Shown here: piece after piece, positions 1 to 11,499 of the stretch
Position numbering within the stretch: position 1 is the first letter of the stretch
Layout: every line of letters starts with the position of its first letter
Origin: Tolypeutes matacus
Lineage: Eukaryota; Chordata; Mammalia; Cingulata; Chlamyphoridae
NCBI GenBank assembly: GCA_026826555.1
Contig: JAKSZT010054215.1
Span: 22,893,232-22,957,231, forward strand
Direction: 5' to 3'
Length of the DNA: 64,000 nucleotides
The notes under the pieces: generated by a model
Databases searched by the model: none
The model's input: only the letters and a program-made list of their open reading frames with translations
What the model was told of the DNA's origin: nothing
Position numbers and translations under genes: made by a program

Positions 1-609
1 TTCAGCACAGAGGCCCTTCTTTCATAGATTTATTTCTAGTTATTTGATGTTTGTTGAAACTAATGTGAATGAAATTTTTAAAATTTCATTTTTAAATTGT
101 TATTAGTATATAGTAATGCAGTTAATTTTTGTATATTGACCTTGTAGTGTCATCTTCATGAACTCCTTTATTACTTCTAGTGTTTTTTTTAGATTCCTTG
201 TGGTTTTCTATGGAAACAATCATGTCATATGCAAATAGGGACAGTTTTAATTATTCCTTCCTAAATTTTGTATATTTTTCTTGCCTTACTTCCCTGGCTA
301 GGAGTTCCAGTAGAGTGTGGACTAGACATAGTGACAGCAGATATTCTTCCTTTGTTCTTTTTTTTTTTTTTAAAGATTTTATTTATTTATTCATTTATCC
401 CCCCCTTGCTGCTTGTGCTCGCTGGGTCAGCTAACCACGCCTTGCGGGCGGGCTTGCCTTCACCAGGAGGCCCCGTGAACCGAACCCCGGGCCTCCCATA
501 TGGTAAACGGGAGCCCTACTGATTGAGCCACAGCCGCTTCCCTCTTCCTTGTTCTTGATCTTAGATAGCATTAAGTGTTTTACCATTAAGTGATGTTTAC
601 TGGGGGTTT
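1..609 (-). mobile_element. Old L1 ORF2 fragment (reverse-transcriptase region)
   Basis: Read on the minus strand, this is decayed L1 ORF2 around the reverse-transcriptase palm. The stretch near 180-240 is the counterpart of the palm motif region that is clear in the younger L1 at 5029-5040. No frame stays open. The fragment is split by a SINE at 360-543. It breaks off near 609, and matching L1 sequence resumes at about 9311, so it is the left arm of an older element interrupted by the L1 at 610-9310. Confidence 0.8.
360..543 (-). mobile_element. DAS-SINE, chimeric type (tRNA head plus GC-rich body)
   Basis: On the minus strand the element opens with a tRNA-like head containing a pol III B-box-like GGTTCGGTTC, then a body with GCTGACCCAGCG, and ends in an A-rich tail seen as a T-run from 360. 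A direct repeat of 13-14 bp (346-359 and 544-556, one T different) flanks it. By eye it is about 95% identical to the copy inside the SKA1 pseudogene at 16528-16713. Chimeric tRNA-Ala-derived SINEs of this kind are known from armadillo. Confidence 0.92.
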
Positions 610-3313
610 GTTGTTTTGTTTTTTGTTTTTTATTTATTTATTTATTTTTTATTGTGGGTAAAAATCAAAATTTTCACAATACATACCAATATTTGTAAAA
701 TGATATATAAATATATATGCATATATGTGCATTTGCTTACAAAAAATGTTATTTATATATATATAAATATATTTTAAGAGGTGCTTAGATTACCTAAAAT
801 ATTACACGGAACCCACCGGGATTCCCATGTTGCCCACCTCCCACACCTCCCACCACATCCCACACAAATATCTCCCACAAGTGTGGCCCACCACCTTCAA
901 TGGACTTACACAACCTGGGGCCTTTCCACTAACCATAGACCACAGTTCACATCGTAGACCACACTCTCTCCCACACAGTTCTGAGTGGTGTGTGCTGATT
1001 TAAAATGGCCTACATCCGTTGCCACAACGGTACTCAGGACAACCTCCAAATCCCAAAGAAGCCCGTGTATTTCAGCTGCTCATCCCCTCCCTGCCCCGAA
1101 AGTGTCAAGTGGCCACTGGCTCCACCTCATTGTTATAATTTCTTCCATTGCTAGAATCACCATATGTGTACAACAGAATACCATCAAGTCCACTCTAGTC
1201 CATAGTTCTTCCCCCAATCTTGAGGGGACTGGGATGGTGATATCCATTCCACCTCCAGGTGAGAGAGGGCTTGTATCCCATGGATATAGTGGGTGGGATG
1301 ATCCTGCCTGCAGATGCAGGCCCTCTCCATTCCCTGGGCTGGCCGTTGCCCATCATTGTCTCCTCTCCAGGTGACTTGGATGAGTTCATTGAGCTGTAGG
1401 GTAGGAGTTGCAGCTCCACCGAGATTCCACGCACACCTGGCACATAGGTAGGCCAGAGGCTCCAGTCTCTGGAAGTATACCTAAAAACTCTAGCATCACA
1501 TTTAGATTTGAATAGAAGGGACTGATGAACCATGTGCAGGGAGGACTTATTTGAGTCCAATTCTGTCACTCTCAGGAGCACAGATTCCAAAATAGAACCC
1601 ACTGATAAGGCATCAGACTCTGGGGCTATCCCCCCTTATATAGGACCTTGATGTCTCCAGAGCTCTCAGGAGCCCTTCTGTGTGGGGTGATAGGCACTTT
1701 GATATTCTAGGAGCTCCTACTGAGGTGTGCGTAAGAGTTACCTCTGGGATGACCTCCCGACTCTGTTTGAAGTCTCTTAGCCACTTGAACTCATTTGTCT
1801 TTACCTTTTCCCCCTTTTATTCAAGGTCTTTTTCCAGTTGTGTTGCCAGTTGGTACTTGGTATTAATCCCTCGTTGCCAGGGAGGCTCATCCCTGGGAGT
1901 CATGTCCCACGTTGGGGGAAGATAATGCATTCATATGCTGAGTTTGGCTTAGAGAGAAGCCACATTTGAACAACAAGGAGTGTCTCAGGTGGCAACCCTT
2001 AGACACCCCACAACAGCAAGCTAAGTCTCAGTTACAAGAGCAAAGACTCACAAGGGTAGTCATCAATAAAAAGAACTCATCAGTGGGTCATCCTCTTTTG
2101 ACAGACACTGTCCCTGCACTCAGAGGACTATTGCTGCTCCCTTGGAGACTGTGGCAGAGCTCTCCAGGCTAGGAATTCAGATTCCCTCATTTATTGTGTG
2201 ATTGTCCACCCATCGTGACCATGCCCCATCTTTTGATCTTTTGAACGATTTTGTATATCTTTCATGTATATTTGGATGAACTAACTCCCATGAATCCCCC
2301 CTCCCAGCCACCCCCCACCAATAATCTCCTGCAGTACCCATTGTAACCCTTCTGTGATCCAAATCCTCCATGAACATGTAGTCCATAAAATAATAAAATA
2401 CACTTAATAGGAAAAAGAGACAACAATGATAAGCTTACATGCAAGAGACAAACATAAGGAAACTCAGGGATAAGAAAAAAAAAGAAAAGAAAAAAAATAA
2501 AACAAAAAATATATATAATTAGCGGATTGGGACATTCAAATAAATGGGGGGAAAAGCAAAAGAAATGCCTTTAAAAATATATATATATATGTATTCTTTT
2601 TTTTTTCTTTTATTGTGTTATTGGATGTCCAGTGTGCCATGACTCCTTCCCCCTCTCAATCCCCATTGTCTCCCAAATTTTCATTTAATTTTCAAAGAAG
2701 TTTTAGGTCACAGCAAAGTCACACATGGAGTACCGGAGACTCCCAGATACCAAACCCCCGTCCCTCCCCACCCCATATTAAACACCCCCCCTTTTCTTTT
2801 TTGCATGTTAGCATTGTTATAACTGTTATACAGATAGCAAAATATAGCAACTAAACATTGTCAATGATTTACAGTATAGTTTACAATTTAGATGATACAG
2901 TTTAATAATTTTGATGATATTTACCATATCCTGTGTCCATTACTGTAAGGTAATGAAAATCCTTTCCCATGACCACCAAACACCCCATTAGATCTTGACT
3001 GTTCCCTTCCCCCCAGCCCCCCAAGGCACATGACACCACCCTATCCCGACCTATGGAATGTCAAGATTCACAGTTACATGCCCTGGGAATTTGAACCTGC
3101 CCTTCCTAATCCACCCACCCACCAGTGCTGCACCACCAAACCCAGGAACACCACCACCCATCTGCCCCATCCCCCAACATGCAACCACACTCTATCCCTT
3201 TACCATAGATTATGTCCATTTGGGTGATGGTTCAAAGCCTGCTCTTCTCTTACTCTCCCTTGTTAACCTATCTTTCAGACAATGGTTCTCAGAGACTGCT
3301 CACTTTCCTCAGT
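610..3313 (-). repeat. L1 3' untranslated region, about 2.7 kb
   Basis: This non-coding sequence lies between the ORF2 stop and the A-rich end of the L1. Several short open frames on both strands (985-1374, 1195-1602, 3030-3375) show no protein-like features. Positions 640-1420 match, reversed, the L1 end at 31005-31560. Positions 2181-3090 match 39481-40347 in the same order. An A-rich internal stretch at 2470-2620 is also present in that relative, so it is not a separate tail. The ORF2-proximal part is G-rich on the element's sense strand. Confidence 0.75.
3009..3175 (-). promoter_or_regulatory. G-rich tracts in L1 3' UTR (G-quadruplex capable)
   Basis: The plus strand shows C6-AG-C6 at 3009-3022, CCACCCACCCACC at 3111-3123 and further C-runs to 3175. 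These read as G-runs on the L1 sense strand, 140-305 nt after the ORF2 stop. G-rich polypurine tracts that can fold into quadruplexes are a recurrent feature of L1 3' UTRs. The position and strand fit that here; folding is not tested. Confidence 0.55.
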
Positions 3314-6300
3314 TCAGATCAGTGAGGCCATATACTGTTCATCCTTCAGTGCCTGGCTTTCTTCACTCAACATAAGGTCTTCAAGATTCATCCACGTTAT
3401 TCCATGTGTTAGCACTTTATTCCTTCTTACAGCTGAGTAATATTCCATTGCATGTATGTACCACATTTTGCTTATCCATTCGTCTGTTGATGGGCACTGG
3501 GGCTTATTCCAACTTTTGGCAATGGTGAACAATGCCGCTATGAACATTGGTGTGCATATATCTGTTTGTGTCTTTGCTTTCAGTTCTTCTGGGTATATAC
3601 CCAGCAGTGGAATTGCTGGATCATACGGAAGATCTATTGTTAGTTTTCTGAGGAACCACCAAACTGTCCTCCACAGTGGCTGGACCATACCACAGTCCCA
3701 CCAGCAGTGGATGAGGGTTCCTATTCCTCCACATCCTCTCCAACATTTAGTGTCTTCTGTTTTTTTAATAGCTGCCATTCTGATGGGTGTAAGATGGTAT
3801 CTCATTGTAGTTTTGATTTGCATTTCCCTGATAGCAAACCATGTTGAGCATTTTTTCATGTGCTTTTTAGCTATTTGTATTTCTTCCTTGGAGAAGTGTC
3901 CTTTCAGGTCACTTGCCCATTTTTTAAATGGGTTGTTTGTCCTTTTATTTTCAAGGTGTAGTAGGATTTCTTTATATATGCAGGATATTAGGCTCCTATC
4001 AGATATATGGTTGCCAAATATTTTCTCCCATTGGGTAGGCTGCCTTTTTATTTTCTTAATAACATCCTTTGAGGTGCAGAAGGTTTTAGTTTTGATGAGA
4101 TCCCATTTATCTATTTTTTCTTTTGCTGCTCGTGCTTTGGCTGTGAAGTTCATGAAACCATTTCCTATTACAAGGTCCTGTAGATGCTTCCCTGCATTAT
4201 CTTCCAAGGTCTTTATGGTTTTGGCTCTTATATTTAGATCTTTGATCCATCTTGAGTTGATTTTTGTATAAGGTGTGAGATGGTATTCTTCTCTCATTCT
4301 TTTGGATATGGATATCCAGTTCTCCAAGCACCACTTGTTAAAGAGGCCATTGTCTCCCAACTGAGTGGGCTTCGTGGCCTTGTCAAATATCAGATGACTG
4401 TATATGCGAGGATCTATATCAGAACTCTCAGTTCAGTTCCATTGGTCAGGAAGTCTATCCTTGTGCCAATACCACGCAGTTTTGTTCACTGTAGCTTTGT
4501 AGTATGTTTTAAAGTAAGGTAGTGTGATACCTCCAACTTCATTTTTCTTTTTCAATATGTCTTTGGCAATTCAGGGCCTCTTGCCTCTCCAAATATATTT
4601 TGTGGTTAGTTTTTCCAGTTCCTTAAAAAGTACAGTGTTGACTTTTATTGGGATTACATTAAATCTGTAGATTAGTTTGGGTAGGATAGACATCTTGATG
4701 ATGTTTAATCTTCCTATCCATGAACAGGGAATATTTTTCCATTTATTTAAGTCTTCTTTGATTTCCTTTAACAGTGTTGTGTAGTTTTCTGTATATAAGT
4801 CCTTTACATCTTTAGTTAAATTTATTCCTAGGTATTTGATTCTTTTAGTTACTGTTGTAAATGGTATTTTTTTTTCCTGATTTCCTCCTCAGTTTGCTCG
4901 TTATTGGTGTACAGAAATGCTACTGATTTTTGAGCATTGATCTTATAGCCTGCAACATTACTGAACTCCTTTATAAGTTCTAGAAGCCTTGTTGTAGATT
5001 TCTCAGGGATTTCTATGTATAGGATCATGTCATCTGCAAATAATGAAATTTTTACTTCTTCTTTTCCAATATGGATGCCTTTTATGTCCTTTTCTTGTCT
5101 CAGTGCTCGCACAAGTACTTCTAAGACAATGTTAAATAGGAGTGGTGATAGTGGGCATCCTTGTCTAGTTCCTGATCTCAGAGGGAAGGCTTTTAGGATT
5201 TCACCGTTGAAAATGATGTTAGCTTTGGGTTTTTCATATATACCTTTTATCATATTCAGAAAGTTTCCATCTATTCCTATCTTTGTAGTATTTTTATGAG
5301 GAAAGAGTGCTGTATTTTGTCGAATGCTTTTTCTGCATCTATAGAGATGATCATGTGATTTTTTTCTTTCAATCTGTTTATGTGGTGTATTACATTGATT
5401 GATTTTCTTATATTGAACCATCCTTGCATACCTGGGATGAAACCCACTTGGTCATAGTGTATAATCCTTTTGATATGTTGTTGAATGCAATTAGCAAGTA
5501 TTTTGTTGAGGATTTTAGCATCTAGGTTCATTAGAGAATTTGGTCTGTAATTTTCTTTTCTTGTGGTATCTTTATTTGGTTTTGGTATTAGGGTAATTTT
5601 GGCATCATAGAATGAGTTAGGCAATATTCCTTCTACTTCTATTTTTTGGAAGAGCTTAAGTAGAATTGGTATTAGCTCTTTCCGGAATGTTTGGTAGAAT
5701 TCAGCTCTGAAGCCATCTGGTCCTGGACTCTTCTTAATTGGGAGGTTTTTGATGACTGAGTCTATCTCTGTACTTGTAATTGGACTATTGAGTGCATCTA
5801 TTTCTTCTTTCATCAATGTAGGCTGTTTGTGGGTTTCTAGAAACTTGTCCATTTCCTCTAAATTATCATTCTTGTTGGCATATAATTTTTCAAAGTATCC
5901 TCTTATGATACTCTTTATTTCTGTGGGGTCAGTAGTGATATCCCCTTGCTCATTCCTTATTTTATGTATTTGCATCTGTTCCCTCTTTTTCTTTGTTAGT
6001 CTGGCTAAGGGTTTGTCAATTTTATTGATATTTCGAAGAACCAACTTTTGGTTTTGTTTATTGTTTCCAGTGCTTTCTTATTCTCTATTTCATTTAGTTC
6101 TGCTCTAATCTTTGTTATTTCCTTCTTTCTACTTCCTTTGGGTTTAGTTTGTTGTTGTTTTTCCAATTCCTCCAAGTGTGCAGATAGGTCTTCAATTTTA
6201 GCTCTTTCTTCTTTTTTAATATATGAATTTATGGCTATGAACTTCCCTCTCAGGACTGCTTTTGCTGTATCCCATAGGTTTTGATATGTTGTGTTGTCAT

Positions 6301-7135
6301 TTTCATTAGTTTCAAGGTAGTTACTGATTTCTTTTGAGATTTCCTCTTTGACCCACTGTTTATCTAAGAGTGTGTTGTTTAATTTCCATATCCTTGTGCC
6401 TAACCTGTTTCTCTGGCCCTTAGTGATTTCCAACTTCATTCCGTTGTGGTCAGAGAAATTACTTTGTATAATCTCAATCTTTCTGAATTCATTAAGAGTT
6501 GTTCTGTGGCCTAGCATGTGGTCTATTTTGGAGTATGTTCCATGTGCACTCGAGAAGAATGTAAATCCCGCTGTATTTGGGTGTAGTGTTCTGTATATGT
6601 CTATTAAGTCCAGGTCTTCTAATGTATTGTTGAGTGCCTTAGTTTCTTTATTGATTCTCTGTTTAGATGTTCTGTCTAATGATGATAGTGGTGTGTTGAA
6701 ATCCCCTGCTATAATTGTAGAGGCATTTATTTCTCCTCTTAGTTTTTCCAGAGTTTGCCGCACATATTTTGAGGCACCCCGATTAGGTGCGTAAATGTTG
6801 ATGATTGTTCTCTCTTCTTGAGAGATTACTCCTTTTACTAATTTGTAGTGTCCATCTTTGTCTCTTACAATAGTTTTGCATTTACTGTCTATTTTGTCTG
6901 ATATTAGAATAGCTACTCCTGCCCTTTTTTGGCTATTGTTAGCTTGTAAAATGATTTTCCAGCCATTCACTTTCAGCCTCCTTGAATCCCTGGGTCGAAG
7001 GCAGGTTTCTTGTAGACAGCATATAGATGGATCATATTTTCTAATCCATTCTGCCAATCTGTGTCTTTTGATTGGTGAATTTATTTGATTAACATTCAGT
7101 GTTATTACTCGTAATGAATTTCTTACTTCAGCCAT
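3314..7135 (-). pseudogene. L1 ORF2 (endonuclease/reverse transcriptase), frame-broken
   Basis: The span is 3822 nt, equal to about 1273 codons, close to the 1275 residues of human L1 ORF2p. The N-terminal 376 residues (6005-7135) are uninterrupted and form an APE-type endonuclease. All the catalytic residues I can place are present: N14, E43, Y115, D145, N147, T192, D205, S228, D229, H230. The frame then shifts near 6005-6044, again near 5277-5421, and is lost between 4360 and 4849. The reverse-transcriptase palm keeps FADD (5029-5040). The C-terminal part (3314-4360) keeps the Cys-rich region typical of L1 ORF2p. The product would nick target DNA and copy the L1 RNA, but no single frame now encodes it. 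Confidence 0.9.
5029..5040 (-). other. Reverse-transcriptase active-site motif FADD in L1 ORF2
   Basis: In the 190-residue open segment 4849-5421, residues 128-131 read F-A-D-D, the palm motif with the metal-binding aspartate pair of non-LTR reverse transcriptases. The flanking residues (ISL before, MILY after) also match the family. Confidence 0.88.
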
Positions 7136-7189
7136 TTTTTCTTTGGGTTAATGTATGTCATATGTTGTTTTGTTTCTCTTTTTGTCTTT

Positions 7190-7963
7190 TCAGTTGTTTT
7201 TAAACTCTCCTCCAACTCTCTCTCCCTTGTTTTTTCCTTTCAACTTGTAGAGATTCCTTTAGTATTTCTTGAAGTGCTGGTTTCTTCTTGACATACTCTC
7301 TTAATTTCTGTTTATCTGTGAATATTTTGAACTCTCCATCATTTTTGAAAATGCCAATTTGCTGGATAGAGAATTCATGGCTGGAAATTTTTTTCTTTTA
7401 GTGTTTTGACTATGTCATACCACTGTCTTCTTGCCTCCATGGTTTCAGATGAGAAATCAGCACTTAATCTTATTGTGGTTCCCTTGTATGTGATGGTTCT
7501 CTTTTCTCTTGCTGCCTTGAGTATTTTCTCTTTGTCTTGAGCATTGGACATTTTGACAAGTATATGTCTTGGAGTTGGCCTGTTGGGATTTATACTACTT
7601 GGGGTGCGCTGTGCTTCCTGGATCTACACATCCATCTCTCTCAATAGAGTTGGGAAGTTTTCAGCCATTATTTCCTTCAACACTCCTTCTGTTCCCTTTC
7701 CCTTCTCTTCTCCTTCTGGGATGCCCATAATGCGTATGTTTTTGCATTTTGTATTATCGGTTAATTCCCTGAATCCATGCTGGATTTTTTCTATCTTTTT
7801 GTCTATCTGTTCTACTATCTCTTTGATTTCAGCTGTATTGATTTCCATATCACTAATTCTTTCCTCTGCCTGTTCAAACCTGCTGTTATTTGAATCCAGC
7901 GTCTTTTTCATTTCTTAGCTTGTGCCATTGTTCACCATCATATCCATTACCTTTTTAGGCATG
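7190..7963 (-). pseudogene. L1 ORF1 (RNA-binding chaperone), degenerate
   Basis: A start codon at 7961-7963 begins MPKK. A stop follows after 15 codons. A 95-residue segment then remains open (7624-7911) with a short coiled coil (RFEQAEERISDMEIN) and the start of the RRM fold (KNIRIMGIPEGEEKGKG, then AENFPTL). It ends in a premature TAG. The C-terminal remainder is recognisable to about 7190. ORF1p normally trimerises and coats L1 RNA. The coiled coil seems shorter than in the second L1 of this window. Confidence 0.8.
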
Positions 7964-9310
7964 TTTGCTATTTCTTCAGTATGTTCAGTATGGAATAGAA
8001 ATTGACACCCTTAAGTTGTGGGCCTATGAAAAAATGTTGTATCTAAGAGCCACAACAGAAAACAGAAGGCAGAAAGATGAAGGAAGGATAAGCGATAGTT
8101 TGTAATACAGAATCAATATAGACAGCGAGTGGGAAATTACTGAAGAAGAAGCACAGGAAAGAAGTGACAAGCTAGCAGCACCTAATTTTTAAAAAATGAA
8201 AGAAAAAAGAAAGGGGGGAGGAAAGAAGAAAGAAAAGGAAGAGACCAGAAAGAAACAGAGAGAAACCAAAGATCCACACAGGCAAGCAATCAAACAGAGC
8301 TAAGGAGGGTCAATGATTCCCCTAGGGTCCATGTGGATCCTCTCTGCCTACTTGTGTTTACCAATCAATTTCCCCACAGGGTTCTATATGCAGGTCCTGA
8401 AGCAGCTTTTAGCTATTAAACTAAAAAATAATTTATTTTTCATTTATTGAAGTAACCTTCTCACTTTTTTTTTTTTTTTTAGTGAAATACAAGACCCAAA
8501 ATAATTCCTCCTCTAGACTAACCCCCTTACGGAAGGGACCCTAGCTGGGCCCATGGAAATTAATCAAGCACTTCTTGGACTCCCCAGGGTAGCTGTAGCT
8601 CTGATGTTAGTGCGGAGTGCTAAAGATGGCTGATTCCGCCCCTTCTGGAGCCGAGCACCAGCGTCACTGGGTTGCTATGTAAATCAGTTTGAGTGCAGAT
8701 TCGCGTCTGCTCTCAGCCTGATGCTGCTTCAGGTCGGCTTATCTGCTCCCCAAAGCTATGGGGCGGCGCAGGCAGCTAGATCTATGTCAAAAAATAAAAA
8801 TAAAAAATACCCTTCCCTGTCCTCCAACAAAACCCTCCCTCTTTGGGGGAGTTTCCCTTCTTCTTGGCTCCGTGGCAGCCCGGGTCTTATCCCTGAGCAG
8901 CTAGGCAAATCAGCTCCGTACCCCGACCAGAATCCCCCCTCCCATTCACCAGGTGCCACTTAGCTCCGGCTGTTCTGTTCACACAAGGTCCAAGGGGTGC
9001 CAGGCAGCCAGATCCCCAGAAAATAAAACTTTCTTGCCCCGCTCGTGGCTCCAAGTGGCCGTTTTATTATTATTTTTTCTCCCTAACCGCGGGGCTCAGC
9101 CGTCTGTGCCAACCACCACCGGCAGGCTTAAAACTCACGAATCTCTACCATTCCGTCCACGCCGTTGATCCGCGCAGATAGATGTTCCAAGCTTCTCACT
9201 CCACGCATGCACAGCACAGACCCCTGGGCAGGACCCCGTCCACAATCCACCTTGCTCTGGGATCTTGCAGTGTGTGCCCGCCTACACTAACGCTATCTTG
9301 GCCAACTGTT
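7964..9310 (-). promoter_or_regulatory. L1 5' UTR / promoter region
   Basis: About 1.35 kb of comparatively GC-rich sequence upstream of ORF1 ends at 9291-9303 with GGCCAAGATAGCG on the L1 strand, a degenerate form of the AAGATGGCGGC start motif that binds YY1 in other L1s. It includes an A-rich stretch at 8190-8270 and a T-run at 8466-8480. L1 5' UTRs hold the internal pol II promoter; activity cannot be judged from sequence. Confidence 0.7.
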
Positions 9311-11071
9311 CTTAAAGGGCTTCCTTTATCAGATTGAAGTAGTTCCCTTCTCTTTCTAGATTGCTTAATTTTAAAAAATTATCATAAATAGGTGATAAAT
9401 TTCGCCAAGTACTTTTTCTGTATCCTTCTTAATTCTGTTAATATGGTAAATGATATAAATAGTTTTGAATGTTAAACCAACCTTGCATTCCTTGGATTAA
9501 CTGCCCTGTTCTTGATGTATATATTTTTCATATTTTGATGCATTCAATTTGCTAATAGTTTGCTAAGGACTTTTTTGTGTTTATGCTTATTAAGAATATT
9601 GTCCTACAATCTTCTTACATTGTAATTTCTCTACTAGGTATTGATATCAGTGTTAAGCTAGTCATATAAAATATGCTTGGAAATCTTCCTTCCTGTTCAA
9701 TTTTCTAGAAGTTTGTACAAGGTTGGTGTTATTTTCTTTTTTAAGTGTCTAATAGAACCTCAGCAGTTTTTGTGTGTGTTTTGTTTTGTTTTTGATCAGA
9801 AGGTTTTTAACTAAGAATCTGACTTATTTGGTAGATATAGAGCTATTTGGATTTTCTATGTCACTCTGTGTCTCTTTTAATAAATTTTGTTTTCCAAAAA
9901 TTTGTCTTTAATTGTCAAATTCATCAGCATATTTTTTCACAATATTCCCTTATTATTATTTAATGCCTGAAGGATCTGTAGTGCTTGCCATTTTTCATTA
10001 CTATTATTGGTATTTATGTTTAATTTTTTCTCCCTCTTTTTATAAATCAATCTTGAAAACCAATATTTAGCTTTTTCATTTTCCTATTTTATTGATGTAT
10101 ATACTTTTATATTTATTACTTTCTTGTTTCTACTTCATCTGTCTTTAATTTGCTCTTCTTTTTCTATCTTATTAATATGAAACTTAGATTATAATTAGAA
10201 ATATTTCTTCCTTTCTAATATGAGCATTTAAAATTATAAATTTCCTACTAAGCTATGATATAGTTGCATACCAAAATTTCTTACATGTTTAACATTATTA
10301 TTCAAATATTTTAAATTATTCAAAATATTTACTAATTTCTCTTATAATTTATCTTTTTCCATGGATTATTTAGAAATACATTGTTTAATTCACATATGTT
10401 TGGGGATTTTTTGGATATCATATTTTGGTCATTTTTTATTTAATTCCATTTATGTATGAGAGCATATTCTGTTTGATTTCAATTTTTTGGAATTTTTTGA
10501 GACTTGATTTATGTCCCAGCATAATAGTCAGTCTTTATAAATGGTCCATGTGCACTTCAAAATAATGCCTATTCTGCCGTTGTTGAGTTTAATTTTCCAT
10601 AAATATCAATGAAGTCCAAGTGGTTTGTGTTATTGTTCAGGTGATCTACATCCTTACTAATTTCATTGTTATTCTATTAATTACTGAGAGAGTGGTATTA
10701 CCGACTCCAAATGTGATTGGATATTTGACTGAAGCACATATTCATTATGTTTTTCTGATGAATTGACCCTTTACTTACGTGTGTCTGGCAGCACTCCTTG
10801 TCTTTAAGTTTATTTATTTTGTCTGAAGTTATTATAGCCATTCCAGATTTCTTCTGATTGCTTGCACAGTATATCTTTTCCAATTATTTTACTTTAACTA
10901 TATCTGTGCTTTGTATTTAAAATATGTCTCTTGTAGACAGCATTTAGCTGAGTCTTGCTTTTTAATCCAGTATGACAATCTTTGCCTTTTAATCAGAAGT
11001 TAGTCTATTTACATTTAGAGAAAGAATGGATATGATTGGATTTATGTGTACCATTTTTCTATTTGCTCTTT
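9311..11071 (-). mobile_element. Old L1 ORF2 fragment (RT N-terminus and endonuclease)
   Basis: AT-rich, heavily decayed L1 ORF2 on the minus strand, continuing the arm at 1-609. Recognisable cues are the counterparts of the young L1 text in the RT N-terminal and endonuclease segments, for example the stretch near 10870-11030 matching the ORF2 start region. No open frame exceeds about 60 codons. Confidence 0.8.
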
Positions 11072-11287
11072 ATTTTTGTTGTTGTTTTGGGTTACTGAGG
11101 TCAAGGGTTGAACCTGGGTCCTCGTATGTGGGAAGCCGGCACTCAACCACTGAGATACACTGGCTCCCCCAAGTTGGCTTTTTCATTTGTTTCTTTTTGT
11201 TTTGTTTTTAGGAGATGCCTGAGATCGTACCTGGGGCCTCGTAAATGGGAAGCAGGAGCTCAGCCGCTTGAGCTATATCAACTCCCT
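11072..11287 (-). mobile_element. Dimeric DAS-SINE
   Basis: Two tRNA-like units lie head to tail on the minus strand (about 11200-11287 first, about 11090-11178 second). They are joined by an A-rich linker followed by GCCAACTTGGGGG. The same linker joins the dimer at 52876-53092, so this is a true dimeric subfamily and not two chance insertions. A short direct repeat, CTATTTG, flanks it (11059 and 11290). Confidence 0.85.
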
Positions 11288-11296
11288 TGCTATTTG

Positions 11297-11499
11297 TTTT
11301 TTAGTTGTCCTGTTGGTGTTTGTGGAACAATTGCTGTATGGCGCATCGTTGCAACATAGGCTCAGGCATATAGGAAACAAGCAGGTCAGGGTCAGTGGAT
11401 GGCTGCTCCACACACCCCACATTGCATCTGAGAGGAGAAATAAATCTGTGCTGCCTGAGGGGGGCGGTATTTATACAACCCAGGTGGAGGGAACCCTTC
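11297..11499. other. Unassigned sequence next to ERV LTR
   Basis: About 200 bp between a dimeric SINE and the LTR at 11500-12049. On the minus strand it has a TATA-like TGTATAAATACC followed by a C-run, reminiscent of LTR promoter architecture. I cannot match it to the neighbouring LTR, and no primer-binding site follows the LTR end. Open frames here overlap on both strands and are not protein-like. Confidence 0.4.

Larger units (their letters stand above)
610..9310 (-). mobile_element. Full-length L1 retrotransposon with very long 3' tail
   Basis: A complete L1 in minus orientation: 5' UTR (about 7964-9310), ORF1 remnant (about 7190-7963), ORF2 (3314-7135), then about 2.7 kb of non-coding sequence ending in a T-rich tract near 610-650 that represents the poly(A) tail. 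It is about 8.7 kb long, against 6-7 kb for typical mammalian L1. The long tail appears to belong to the element, because two separate truncated copies match parts of it (31005-31590 and 39481-40347). The 5' end carries GGCCAAGATAGCG, close to the usual L1 start. It sits inside an older L1 whose arms are 1-609 and 9311 onward. Both ORFs are broken, so it is not autonomous. The exact target-site duplication is unclear. Confidence 0.85.

Noticed and set aside
346..359. Shared TTTGTTCTT target of the SINEs at 360 and 16528 as a sequence-specific insertion site
   Set aside because: Both fit the loose A/T-rich L1-endonuclease preference, and two cases are too few.
985..1602. 129- and 135-codon overlapping frames on opposite strands
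   Set aside because: Both lie in the L1 3' tail, which recurs as a truncated copy at 31005-31590. The protein text has no family features.
3456..4271. 271-codon plus-strand frame with hydrophobic runs, resembling a membrane protein
   Set aside because: It is the complement of L1 ORF2. The Cys-rich ORF2 C-terminus on the minus strand is the real reading.
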